Shown: positions 28,039-39,843 of the stretch, piece after piece
How positions within the stretch are numbered: position 1 is the first letter of the stretch
Layout: every line of letters starts with the position of its first letter
Origin: Myxococcaceae bacterium
GTDB lineage: Bacteria; Myxococcota; Myxococcia; Myxococcales; Myxococcaceae
NCBI GenBank assembly: GCA_025459425.1
Contig: JALOQF010000024.1
Span: forward strand, 1-63,008
DNA length: 63,008 nucleotides
Reading direction: 5' to 3'
Notes under the pieces: model-generated
What the model was told of the DNA's origin: nothing
Databases searched by the model: none
The model's input: the letters and a program-made list of their open reading frames with translations, nothing else
Program-made: the position numbers and the translations under genes

Positions 28039-29412
28039 TCAGTCGGCCGACTCGCCGCGGCCCCAGCCCTCGAGCTTGCGGTACAGCGTCTTGCGCTCGA
28101 TGCCCAGCGTGCGCGCCGCCTGGGCCTTGTTGCCGCCGAGCGCCTCGAGCACCTTGAGCACGTAGCGTCGCTCGAGCTCCTCGAGGGTGACGAAGTCGCT
28201 CGGGTCTTCCGCGGCCACCACCACCCGCGTCGACCGGTGCGTCAGCACGCGCTCGGGCAGGTCATCGACGCCGAGCTCGTCGTAGCGGGTCAGCGCCACC
28301 GCGCGCTCGATGCAGTTCGACAGCTCGCGCACGTTGCCCGGCCAGTCGTAGGCGAGCAGCTTCTCGGCGGCTCGCGGAGACAGGCGCAGCACGGCCTTGC
28401 CCGCGCGGCGGGCGAACTCGGCGAGGAAGCGCTGCGCGAGCGGCAGCACGTCGGCGCTCCGCTCGCGCAGGGGTGGGAGCTGCAGGCTCACCACGTTCAG
28501 CCGGAAGTACAGGTCTTCGCGAAACGCGCCCGCTTCGATGCGGGCCTCGAGATCGCGGTGCGTGGCCGCGATGATGCGCACGTCGACGGGGTGCTCGCTG
28601 CGCGCCCCCAGCGGCCGCACCGTGCGCTCCTGGAGCACCCGCAGGAGCTTCGGCTGGAGCCCCAGCGGCATGTCGCCGATCTCGTCGAGCAGCAGCGTGC
28701 CGCCGTGGGCCTCGGTGAAGAGGCCGGTGCGCGCCTCGCGGGCGTCGGTGAAGGCGCCGCGTGCGTGGCCGAACAGCTCGCTCTCGAGCAGCGCCTCGGG
28801 CATCGCGGCGCAGTTGACGGCGATGAAGGGCCCGCGCCGCCCGCTGCGCTCGTGAATGACGCGCGCCATCACCTCTTTCCCGGTGCCCGACTCACCGGTG
28901 ACGAGCACCGAGGTCGGCGTCGTGGCCACGCGCGCCACCACGTCGAGCGTCGCCTGCATCGCGGCGCTCACCGCCACCACCCCATCGCCGCCGAGCCGCG
29001 CTCCCTGGCTGGCCTCGAGGCGCAGCCGCTTCACCTCGCGACGCAGAGCGTGGTGCTGCACCGCGCGCTCGAGGGCGATGACGATGGCGTCGAGGCGGGC
29101 GGGCTTCGAGAGGAAGTCATAGGCGCCGGCTCGAATGGCGGCGACGGCCGCCTCGAAGCTTCCGAAGCCGGTCAGCACCACCACCGGGGTGTCGGGGTGC
29201 CGCTCGGCGACGCGCTCGGCGAACTCGAGGCCTCCGAGGCCGGGCATGTTGATGTCGGTCAGCACCACGTCGACGGCCGTGGCCTCGAGCGTCGTGAGCG
29301 CCTCGTCCGCGCGTTGCGCCGTCGAGACGACGAAGCCGCGTTGACCCAGGCCGAGCGCGAGCGTCTCGGTCAGCTGCGGATCGTCATCGACGACGAGAAC
29401 ACGTGCACTCAT
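28039..29412 (-). CDS. NtrC-family sigma-54-dependent response regulator
   Basis: A 457-residue regulator: receiver domain 1-120 with phospho-acceptor Asp53, AAA+ domain about 145-380, Fis-type HTH about 415-450 ([20 protein letters not shown]). Walker A is GESGTGKE (173-180) and Walker B LLLDEIGD (240-247). The sigma-54-contacting loop reads GAFTDA (219-224) instead of the usual GAFTGA. The start was placed at 29412, where the receiver domain begins and the ATG overlaps the kinase stop by 4 bases, although the frame stays open upstream. It forms a two-component pair with the kinase encoded just upstream. Confidence 0.92.
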   Translation of the reverse strand: MSARVLVVDDDPQLTETLALGLGQRGFVVSTAQRADEALTTLEATAVDVVLTDINMPGLGGLEFAERVAERHPDTPVVVLTGFGSFEAAVAAIRAGAYDFLSKPARLDAIVIALERAVQHHALRREVKRLRLEASQGARLGGDGVVAVSAAMQATLDVVARVATTPTSVLVTGESGTGKEVMARVIHERSGRRGPFIAVNCAAMPEALLESELFGHARGAFTDAREARTGLFTEAHGGTLLLDEIGDMPLGLQPKLLRVLQERTVRPLGARSEHPVDVRIIAATHRDLEARIEAGAFREDLYFRLNVVSLQLPPLRERSADVLPLAQRFLAEFARRAGKAVLRLSPRAAEKLLAYDWPGNVRELSNCIERAVALTRYDELGVDDLPERVLTHRSTRVVVAAEDPSDFVTLEELERRYVLKVLEALGGNKAQAARTLGIERKTLYRKLEGWGRGESAD

Positions 29413-30839
29413 GGGGTTCCCCCTGGCAGGCAGACGGTGAACGTCGCGCCCCGGCCGGGCGCGGAGTCGAGGGTGATGACGCCGCCGTGCTCTTCGACGA
29501 TGCGCGCGGCGATGGGCAGGCCCAGCCCGGTGCCCTCGCCCGGCGGCCGGGTGGTGAAGAAGGGCTCGAAGATGGACCGCTGCAGCGCGGGCTCGATGCC
29601 GGGCCCATCGTCGGCGACGGCGATGAAGACCCAGGGGCCCGGGCCCGCGGCCGTCGCGGGTGGAATGGACAGGCGGCCACTCCCGAGGCGCACCCGGCCG
29701 CCGGGGTTGCAGGCGTGCAGGGCGTTGACGACGAGGTTGGTGACCGCCTGCTGCAGCAGCACGGGGTCTCCGCTGGTGGGCGCAGCCGCGAGGCCCGCCA
29801 CGTCGAGGGTGACGGGTTTGCGCGCCGCGAGCGGGCGCAGCAGCTCGGCGATGGTGCGGCCGAGCGCGTCGAGGGCCACCGGCTCGGGCGCGAGTCTGCG
29901 CGGCCGGGCGAAGACGAGGAGCTGCTTGACGAGGCGCGCCACCTGCTCCGCCTGCCCGATGATGACGTGCGCCGAGTCCTTCACGCGGGCCTCGGCGAGG
30001 GGGTCGTCGACGATGAGGCCGGCGCGCGCCTCGATGACGTTGAGCGGGGTGCCCAGCTCGTGCGCGAGGCCCGAGGCGACGCGGCCCACGGTGGCGAGGC
30101 GGTCGGCGTGGCGCAGGTGCTCGAGCGCCGCCTCGCGCGCCGTGGTGGCCTGCTCGGTGGCCTGCTTCGCCTCGAGCAGGCGCACGCACATCGCGTTCAT
30201 CTCTGCGGCGAGCTGCTCGAACTCGTCGCCGGTGCGGAGGGCGAGGTCTGGCGCCAGCTCGCCGCGGCCCACGGCGCGCGCCTTCGCCACCAGCGCCCGG
30301 GTGGGCCGCGCGACGAGCCAGAAGCCCAGCACGAAGGCGAAGGCCACCATGCCCAGCACCGTCAGCAAGGCGAGGCTGGCCACCCGCACGAGCACCTCGC
30401 GCACCCACGCGCCCTCGAAGTCACGCGACTCGGACACCTCGATGGCTCCCCGCGTGCCACCCTCGAGCCGAACGGGCACGACGGTGGCGCGGCGGCCCGC
30501 GACGGGCTCGAGGGTGACGAAGTCGCCCAGCCGGTCGAGGGTGTCGCACGGCACCAGCGGCGGTGGGTCGTCGCGGCCGACGCACACCCACCGCACACGC
30601 AGGTCGGTCTGCTGGTGCGTGCCCGGGCCCTCGACCAGCCGCTCGGCGGCGTCCAACCCGTCGCGGGCGAGAGCGACCTCGACGGCGTCGGCGAGGGTGG
30701 CGGCGACGAGGCGGTGCGTTCGGTCCATGTCGGTCTCGAACTGCCGCACCTCGTCGTCGTAGCGGGCCCAGGTGGCCAGCGCGATGGCCGCCACCACCAC
30801 GGTGAGGAAGGCCAGCGTCAGGCGGGTGACGAGGCGCAT
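29409..30839 (-). CDS. membrane sensor histidine kinase
   Basis: A 476-residue kinase, partner of the NtrC-type regulator encoded next. Membrane segments at about 6-25 and 160-182 flank a periplasmic sensor of about 130 residues containing two Cys (VRWVCVGRDDPPPLVPCDTL). A HAMP domain follows, then the H-box GLAHELGTPLNVIEAR and a HATPase domain with N-box NLVVNALHAC, G1 VADDGPGI and G2 GTGLGLPIA. The ATG at 30839 is preferred over the upstream ATG at 30884 because the membrane segment follows at once. The gene overlaps the regulator by four bases. The signal sensed is unknown. Confidence 0.9.
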   Translation of the reverse strand: MRLVTRLTLAFLTVVVAAIALATWARYDDEVRQFETDMDRTHRLVAATLADAVEVALARDGLDAAERLVEGPGTHQQTDLRVRWVCVGRDDPPPLVPCDTLDRLGDFVTLEPVAGRRATVVPVRLEGGTRGAIEVSESRDFEGAWVREVLVRVASLALLTVLGMVAFAFVLGFWLVARPTRALVAKARAVGRGELAPDLALRTGDEFEQLAAEMNAMCVRLLEAKQATEQATTAREAALEHLRHADRLATVGRVASGLAHELGTPLNVIEARAGLIVDDPLAEARVKDSAHVIIGQAEQVARLVKQLLVFARPRRLAPEPVALDALGRTIAELLRPLAARKPVTLDVAGLAAAPTSGDPVLLQQAVTNLVVNALHACNPGGRVRLGSGRLSIPPATAAGPGPWVFIAVADDGPGIEPALQRSIFEPFFTTRPPGEGTGLGLPIAARIVEEHGGVITLDSAPGRGATFTVCLPGGTP

Positions 30840-30956
30840 GCGGCCCTCCCGTCGCTCGAGACGCTCCGGCGCTGTCGTGCGCACGCTTTCTTCACGTCGG
30901 GTTCCTCTCGTGTCACGCGCGCCGCGCGACGGTGCGCGGCGCCAGCACGGCCGGCC

Positions 30957-32609
30957 TCACCCGCTGACGGGCGCGGCGCGCTCGCCGACGACGGGCAGGG
31001 CCTCGTCGGCGCGAATGCAGTTCCGCCCGGCCGTCTTCGCCGCGTACATCGCGTTGTCGGCGCGGGCGACCCAGGCCTCGAAGGCCTCGCCGGGCCGGCG
31101 GGTGGCGACGCCGAACGAGGCGGTGAAGCTGATGCCGTCGGTTTCCTGCTGGGACAGCGCGCTGCGCAGCCGCTCGGCCTCTTCGAGGGCCAGGGCAGGG
31201 GTGCGGCCCGGCAACACCACGAGGAACTCTTCCCCACCCCAGCGCGCCACCAGGTCGCTCTCGCGCAGCACTCCGCGCAGCACGTAGCCCGCCGACGCCA
31301 GCACGCGGTCGCCGGCGAGGTGGCCCAGGGTGTCGTTGATGCGCTTGAAGTGGTCGAGGTCGAGCAGCACGCACGACAGCGGCCCTTCTCCGGCGAGCAC
31401 GGCGGGCAGGCGCTCCATGAAGCCGTGCCGCGTCAGGCAGCCGGTGAGGGCGTCTTTTTCGCCGAGCTCGACCTGGCGGTGGAGCCACGCGAAGCGCTCC
31501 GAGATGGCCACCACCATCGCGGCGATGAAGAAGGCGAAGCCCACCTGCGAGTCGACGCGCACCGGGAGGAGCGAGAACGTCCACGCGAGCTCCATCACGC
31601 CGGTGGCGGCGTAGACGGCGAGGCCCACCACGATGGCCCTGGCGCCGCGCTGCTTGCGGAAGAAGGCCCGGGCCGTCCACGAGGTCGAGATGACGAGCGT
31701 CACCGCCAGCACCAGCACCGTCAGCGGCATCACCACGCGCTCGAAGAAGGGGTACAGCGGGTGGTGCGCGGTGCTGGCGACGAGCGACGACAGGCCCACC
31801 GCCCCGAAGGCCAGGAGGCCCTTTCGCTGCAGCACCGCCGGCTGGCCGTAGAAGTCCGAGAAGAAGGTGATGAAGGCGTACGGCAGCACGATGAGCGGCA
31901 CGAAGACGAGGTACGCGTTGAAGTCGGCGTTCGTCGTCACCACGTAGCCCAGCATGTTGATGCCCGCGGTGACGAAGGCGAGCATCGACGCCAGCAGCGC
32001 GAACGAGAGGTAGTGCCGCTCGCGCGTGCGGGCGACGTACAGCAGCAGGTGGAAGAAGGCCGCGAAGAGGAACAGCGCCACCAGCATCGACACCTTCACC
32101 AGGGCCGCGTCGGTGGCGTCGCGCACCAGCCGCTCCGGGCCGGCCAGCGTGCCGGGGGCGATGACGCCGCCGTTCCCGTAGAAGGTGCGCAGGCGCAGCA
32201 AGAGGGTGTTGGCCTCTCCGGGCTTCAGGGCTTCCTTCGGCAGCCGGTACACCTGGCCCCGCAGGTCCTTCTCGAGCAGCTCGCCCGCCGGCGACAGCCG
32301 CCCCCGGCCACCCACCTTCGTGCCGTTGATGAACACCTCGTAGGCGTTCGCGGCCGGCGGAATGCGCACGGCGTAGTCCTGGCCTGCCTCGCTGACGACG
32401 AAGGTGGTGCGCAGCCAGGCGACGCCGTCGTAGTCGATGCCCTGGAAGGGAAAGTTGCCGGGCACGCGCACCGGCCGCCACGGCCCCGCGTCGCTGGTGC
32501 CGCCCTCGTCGCTGAGCCGGGCTTCCCAGGTGCCGTCGAGGCCGATGACGCCATCGGCCGGCACGAGCGGCGCTGCGGCGACGAGGGCGAACAGGAGCGC
32601 GGGCGTCAT
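30957..32609 (-). CDS. 7TMR-DISM diguanylate cyclase
   Basis: A 550-residue membrane protein that would make cyclic-di-GMP. Order: signal peptide (1-15), an extracytoplasmic DISM-type beta-sandwich (about 20-170), seven membrane helices (about 175-385), and a GGDEF domain (about 395-535). The catalytic motif is GGEEF near residue 457, an active form, and an RxxD inhibitory site (RESD) lies five residues before it, so product inhibition is expected. The start at 32609 overlaps the stop of the preceding membrane-protein gene by four bases, giving a coupled operon with the two membrane paralogues upstream. Confidence 0.9.
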   Translation of the reverse strand: MTPALLFALVAAAPLVPADGVIGLDGTWEARLSDEGGTSDAGPWRPVRVPGNFPFQGIDYDGVAWLRTTFVVSEAGQDYAVRIPPAANAYEVFINGTKVGGRGRLSPAGELLEKDLRGQVYRLPKEALKPGEANTLLLRLRTFYGNGGVIAPGTLAGPERLVRDATDAALVKVSMLVALFLFAAFFHLLLYVARTRERHYLSFALLASMLAFVTAGINMLGYVVTTNADFNAYLVFVPLIVLPYAFITFFSDFYGQPAVLQRKGLLAFGAVGLSSLVASTAHHPLYPFFERVVMPLTVLVLAVTLVISTSWTARAFFRKQRGARAIVVGLAVYAATGVMELAWTFSLLPVRVDSQVGFAFFIAAMVVAISERFAWLHRQVELGEKDALTGCLTRHGFMERLPAVLAGEGPLSCVLLDLDHFKRINDTLGHLAGDRVLASAGYVLRGVLRESDLVARWGGEEFLVVLPGRTPALALEEAERLRSALSQQETDGISFTASFGVATRRPGEAFEAWVARADNAMYAAKTAGRNCIRADEALPVVGERAAPVSG

Positions 32610-33262
32610 CCGACGAGCCTCAGCGCGGCGAGCGTGGTGAGGAACACCACCAGACCTTCCACGACTCCCAGGCCGATGGCCACTGCGAAGCGGCGCGAGG
32701 CGAGGGTGGTGCACATCCACGGGAGGGGCAGCGCGAGGAGCGCCTCGCCCACCACCACGAAGGCCGGCGCCCCGAGCCAGAAGGGCACGTGCTGGTAGTG
32801 CCACCAGTCGGCCTTCGCCGCGAGGGCCTCGAAGCCGGGAATGTAGAGCCCCGACACCACCGCCATGGCGAGCGGTGAGCGTCGCGGGCCGAGTCGATTC
32901 CACAGCCACGCCGCGATGGTGCCGTTGGTGATGACGAGCAGCGCCCACGAGAAGGGCATGTAGAGCGGCGTGTCGAGCACGAAGGGCCCGCCGGGCGCGT
33001 AGACGAGCAGCTGCCGGTCGACGAGGTACGTGTCGTTGACGAGCTCGGTGAAGCCCATCGCCAGGCCGAAGACGAAGAGGCGCAGGAAGAAGGGCTCGCG
33101 GTGCGTCAGGCAGAACGCTGCCAGCATGACGCCGGTGACGACGACCGAGGCCGCCGCCGCCTTCCACCCGAGGGCGAAGTGGGCCGACACCAGCGCGATG
33201 CCGAGCGCCACCGCGTTCGCGACGCCGATGAAGAGCCAGTCTCGTCGCGTGATGACGACCAT
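32606..33262 (-). CDS. polytopic membrane protein, second of a tandem pair
   Basis: A 218-residue protein with about six or seven membrane helices. It is a paralogue of the product of 33272-33952: both contain a GLAxGxTEL segment, a LYMPFSW / AYMPLSW segment, a Pro-containing SGLYxPxFEALA motif, WWxY and a VGEALL helix. The layout recalls the membrane family of carotenoid hydratase CruF and related proteins, but I cannot assign an activity. It overlaps the diguanylate cyclase gene by four bases. Confidence 0.7.
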   Translation of the reverse strand: MVVITRRDWLFIGVANAVALGIALVSAHFALGWKAAAASVVVTGVMLAAFCLTHREPFFLRLFVFGLAMGFTELVNDTYLVDRQLLVYAPGGPFVLDTPLYMPFSWALLVITNGTIAAWLWNRLGPRRSPLAMAVVSGLYIPGFEALAAKADWWHYQHVPFWLGAPAFVVVGEALLALPLPWMCTTLASRRFAVAIGLGVVEGLVVFLTTLAALRLVG

Positions 33263-33271
33263 GCCCGGCCC

Positions 33272-33952
33272 TCAGCCCGTGATGGACAGCGCGATGAAGT
33301 AGGCCACGCCAATCCACACGCCGGCGATGACGCCCCTGAGGGCCCAGCCGACGAAGCCGCTGCCCGTGCGCACCACGCCCGACACCAGCACTGGCATGGC
33401 GGCTCCGATGAGCGCCTCGCCGACGATGATGTACCAGGGCACGACGCCGAGCCGGTTGCAGTTGTCGTAGGTCCACCAGCCGGCGGAGTGCGCGAGCGCC
33501 TCGAAGGTCGGCACGTAGAGCCCGCTCACCAGCGCCGCGACGGCCGAGCCCACCACGAGGCCCTTCGCCCGGCTCACCACCCAGCCGAGGAAGCCCATCG
33601 ACAGCAGGATGCCGGCCCACGACAGCGGCATGTAGGCCGGCGAGTCGATGAGGAAGGGGCCCCACGGCGCGTAGTGCAGCGTGTGCGTCTTCGAGACGAG
33701 CCACCAGTCGGCGCCCAGCTCGGTGAGGCCGGCGGCGAGGCCGAAGACGAGCAGGTTCTTCAAGATGTCGCGCTGCCGCCACTGCACGTGCGCGAGGTAC
33801 AGCGCCGAGGTGAGGGCCACGCAGGCCCAGGCCGACCAGGGCCCCAGGCCCAGCGCCGCGTCGATGCCCGCCCACACCAGCCCCAGGGCATTCACCGCGA
33901 AGAGGAGCCAGTCGTCTCGCGTGATGGGGTCCGTCGCCGGGGCACTGCGCAC
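33272..33952 (-). CDS. polytopic membrane protein, first of a tandem pair
   Basis: A 226-residue membrane protein starting at GTG, with about seven helices and the same conserved segments as its neighbour (GLAAGLTELGADWW, AYMPLSWAGIL, SGLYVPTFEALAH, YDNCNRLGVVPWYIIVGEAL). The gap to the second copy is nine bases, so it arose by tandem duplication and is cotranscribed with the diguanylate cyclase. A lipid- or carotenoid-modifying role is possible by loose similarity to the CruF group; not established. Confidence 0.7.
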   Translation of the reverse strand: MRSAPATDPITRDDWLLFAVNALGLVWAGIDAALGLGPWSAWACVALTSALYLAHVQWRQRDILKNLLVFGLAAGLTELGADWWLVSKTHTLHYAPWGPFLIDSPAYMPLSWAGILLSMGFLGWVVSRAKGLVVGSAVAALVSGLYVPTFEALAHSAGWWTYDNCNRLGVVPWYIIVGEALIGAAMPVLVSGVVRTGSGFVGWALRGVIAGVWIGVAYFIALSITG

Positions 33953-34034
33953 CCGCGCATCGTGCCAAAGCCGACGCCGAAGTCGCCTCCTCGTGGTGCC
34001 GCGGGCGGGCCGTGGGTCCCATGCCTTGCGTCCG

Positions 34035-35457
34035 TCAGCGGGCCGTCGGGGCGTCGCGCCAGCCGCCGCCGAGGGCCTGGTAGAGGTCGACCTTCGCCAC
34101 CTGCAGCCGCTTCTGCGTCTCGATGAGCTCGAGCTGCGCCTCGAGGGCGTCGCGCCGGGTCAGCAGCACTTCCATGTAGTCGGCGCGGGCCGACTGGAAG
34201 AGCACGTTCGACACCGAGACGGCCTCGTCGAGGGTGGCCACCTGGCGGGCCTTCAGCGCGTTCGTCTTCGAGAGGTTGTCGAGCTGCGCCAGCTGGTTGA
34301 CGACGTCGGTGAAGGCCTGGAGCACCGTGCGCTCCCAGGTGACGACGGCCTGGAGCTGGCGCGCGTTCGCGGAGCGGTACTGGGCCTCGATGGCCGCGCG
34401 GTTGAGCAGCGGCGCCACCAGGTTGCCGGCGAGGTTGTAGACGAGCGACTCGGGCGTCGAGACGAGGTGCGTGAGGTTGAAGGCGTCGTAGCCCACCGCG
34501 GCGTTGACGCTGAGGGCGGGGAAGAAGCCGGCCCGGGCGACCGCGACGTCGAGCTTCGCGGCCTCGAGCCCCTTCATCGCGCGCCGCACGTCGGGCCGGT
34601 GCTCGAGCAGCGCCGCCGGAACGCCGGTGTCGGCCGCGACGGGCAGGGGGCTGACGAGGCCCCGGGCGTCCCGCGGCACCGGCTGGGGAAAGCGCCCGAG
34701 GAGGAAGTTGACGCGGTTCTCGGTCTGCACGCGCTGCTGCTCGAGCGCGAAGCGGCGGCTGCGCGTGTTGGCGACCTCGGCCTCGAAGCGCTGCACGGCC
34801 AGCTCGCTCACCCGCGCGGCCTGCTTCTCGAGCTTCACCACCTCGAGCGCGTCGGTCTGCGTCTTCACGTTGCGCTCGAGCACCTCGAGCTGGGCGTCGA
34901 GCGCGAGCAGCTCGTAGTACGAGCGCGCCAGCTCGGCGACGAGCTGGGTGACGAGGAAGTGGCGGGCCTCGGCGCTGGCCTCGGCGCGCAGCTGCGCCGC
35001 GCTCGCCGCGTTGCGCAGCCGGCCCCAGACGTCGACTTCCCACGAGGCGCGCAGCCCGAAGCCGAAGCGGCCGAGGTGCTCGGGTACGCCGGTGGCGCGG
35101 TCCGAGAAGCCCTGGCTGCTGAAGGCGCCCACCTTCTCGAGGCCCGTGTCCACGCCGGCCTCGAGCCGGGGCAGGTACTCGCCACGGCGGGCGCCCACCT
35201 CGGCGTTCGCGATGACGAGCTCCTGGAGCGACAGGCTCAGCTCCTGGTTGTGCTCGAGCGCCTCGGCGATGAGGCGCTGGAGCGTCGGGTCGTCGAAGAA
35301 GCTCGCCCAGGTGCGGGTGGCCAGCGACGCCGTCGCGGGCGCCTCGGCCTCACCGGCCGTGAAGGCCTTCGGCAGCGAGAGCGCGACGTCACGCGGCGGG
35401 TTGTCGGTCAACGTCGGCACGCACCCGGCGCCGAGCAGCAGGGCGACGACGAGGGCG

Positions 35458-35468
<11 letters not shown>
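34035..35468 (-). CDS. outer-membrane efflux channel, NodT/TolC family lipoprotein
   Basis: A 477-residue outer-membrane factor for the adjacent RND pump. Lipoprotein signal with Cys near residue 16 (LLLGAGC), then two repeats of the TolC-type helical hairpin. Marker segments are TWASFFDDPTLQRLIAEALEHNQEL, the NFLLGRFPQP segment at mid-protein and LLEHRPDVRRA opening the second half, as in the NodT subfamily. The start at 35468 matches the signal peptide and overlaps the pump gene by 11 bases. Last gene of the adaptor-pump-channel operon. Confidence 0.9.
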
Positions 35469-38622
<3,154 letters not shown>

Positions 38623-38637
38623 GGTGGTCGCTCCCGG

Positions 38638-39738
38638 TCACTCCGCGGGGACCTCGAGGTGCGAGAGGGCCTCGCCCGGCGGCTCGAGCTTCGGCTCGAC
38701 GACCGAGCCCTCGTGCACCTTCTTGAGCCCGTCGAGCAGCAGGCGCTCCGAGCCGTCGAGCCCGCTGGCCACGACGTACAGCTGGGGGAGCTCGGCGCGC
38801 ACGGTGATGGGCCGGGCGTGCACGACGTTCTGCGCGTCGACGACGTAGACGAACTTCTTGTCCAGCACATCGAAGGTCGACTGTTGGGCGATGACGAGCG
38901 CGTCGTCGACCCGCCGCGACAGCAGCACCTTGCCCGTCTCGCCGTGGCGCAGCAGCCCCCCCGGGTTGGGGAAGGCGGCGCGGAAGGCGATGGTACCCGT
39001 CTCGTTGTCGAAGTCGGCCTCGATGGTCTGCACCGTGCCCGGCTGGTCGTACGCCTCGCCGTTCGCCATCACGAGCTTCACCGGGCGGCCCCGCGCGCCA
39101 TCGGGAGCGCGCACGAGGTCGAGGTACTGGGCCTCGGCGACGTTGAAGTAGGCCCACATCGTCGAGTTGTCCGAGAGGGTCGTCAGCAGATCGCCCTCGT
39201 CGATGAGGCTGCCGAGGCGGGCCTGGAAGCGCCCCATGATGCCGGTGAAGGGCGCGCGCAGCTCGGTGAGGCCCCGGTGCGCCGTCGCCAGGCTCAGCTG
39301 GGCCTGGGCGCGCGCGAGGTTGGCCTTCGCCAGGGCCAGCTCGTTGGGCGACACGACGTTCTTGTCCGCGAGGAGCCGCGTGTTGCCCAGCTCGATCTGC
39401 GAGCGCTCCGCCTCGGCTGCGGCCTTCTGCACCTCGGCCTGCGCCAGCATCGGCATGAGCTGGAACATCTTCTGGCCCTTCTCGAGCCGCTGGCCCTCGT
39501 CGACGTAAACGCCCTGCAGGTACCCGCGCTCGAGCGCCCGCACCTCGATGTGCTGAATGGCGCGCAGCTGTGCCACGTACTCGCTCGTCAGCTCGACGGT
39601 GCGGCGCAGCGGCGTCGTCACCGGCACCCGCACCACCTCGTCGTGGTGCACCTCGGCGTGGTGACAGCCCGCCACGCCCAACATCGCCAGCATCAGACCT
39701 GCTCTTCGACACCTCTTCGAAAGGCCACGAGTCGTCAT
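38638..39738 (-). CDS. RND periplasmic adaptor, membrane-fusion lipoprotein
   Basis: A 366-residue adaptor: lipoprotein signal with Cys near residue 25 (LGVAGC), then a His-rich start (CHHAEVHHDEV), barrel-sandwich half-motifs, a coiled-coil hairpin (about 90-155, QAEVQKAAAEAERSQIELG), the second lipoyl half (LTELRAPFTGIMGRFQAR) and beta-barrel/membrane-proximal domains. It joins the RND pump to its outer-membrane channel. First gene of the efflux operon, 15 bases before the pump gene. The six His/Asp after the lipid anchor are unusual and might bind metal. Confidence 0.92.
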   Translation of the reverse strand: MTTRGLSKRCRRAGLMLAMLGVAGCHHAEVHHDEVVRVPVTTPLRRTVELTSEYVAQLRAIQHIEVRALERGYLQGVYVDEGQRLEKGQKMFQLMPMLAQAEVQKAAAEAERSQIELGNTRLLADKNVVSPNELALAKANLARAQAQLSLATAHRGLTELRAPFTGIMGRFQARLGSLIDEGDLLTTLSDNSTMWAYFNVAEAQYLDLVRAPDGARGRPVKLVMANGEAYDQPGTVQTIEADFDNETGTIAFRAAFPNPGGLLRHGETGKVLLSRRVDDALVIAQQSTFDVLDKKFVYVVDAQNVVHARPITVRAELPQLYVVASGLDGSERLLLDGLKKVHEGSVVEPKLEPPGEALSHLEVPAE

Positions 39739-39843
39739 GGCGCCTGGCTGTTCACAGCCCGTGCCGACGCTCCGTCGAGGGAGGCCCTGCTGCGGGGGCG
39801 TGTCCGATTGCCGCCCCTGTGTCGTTTCGACACACCCGCGAGG

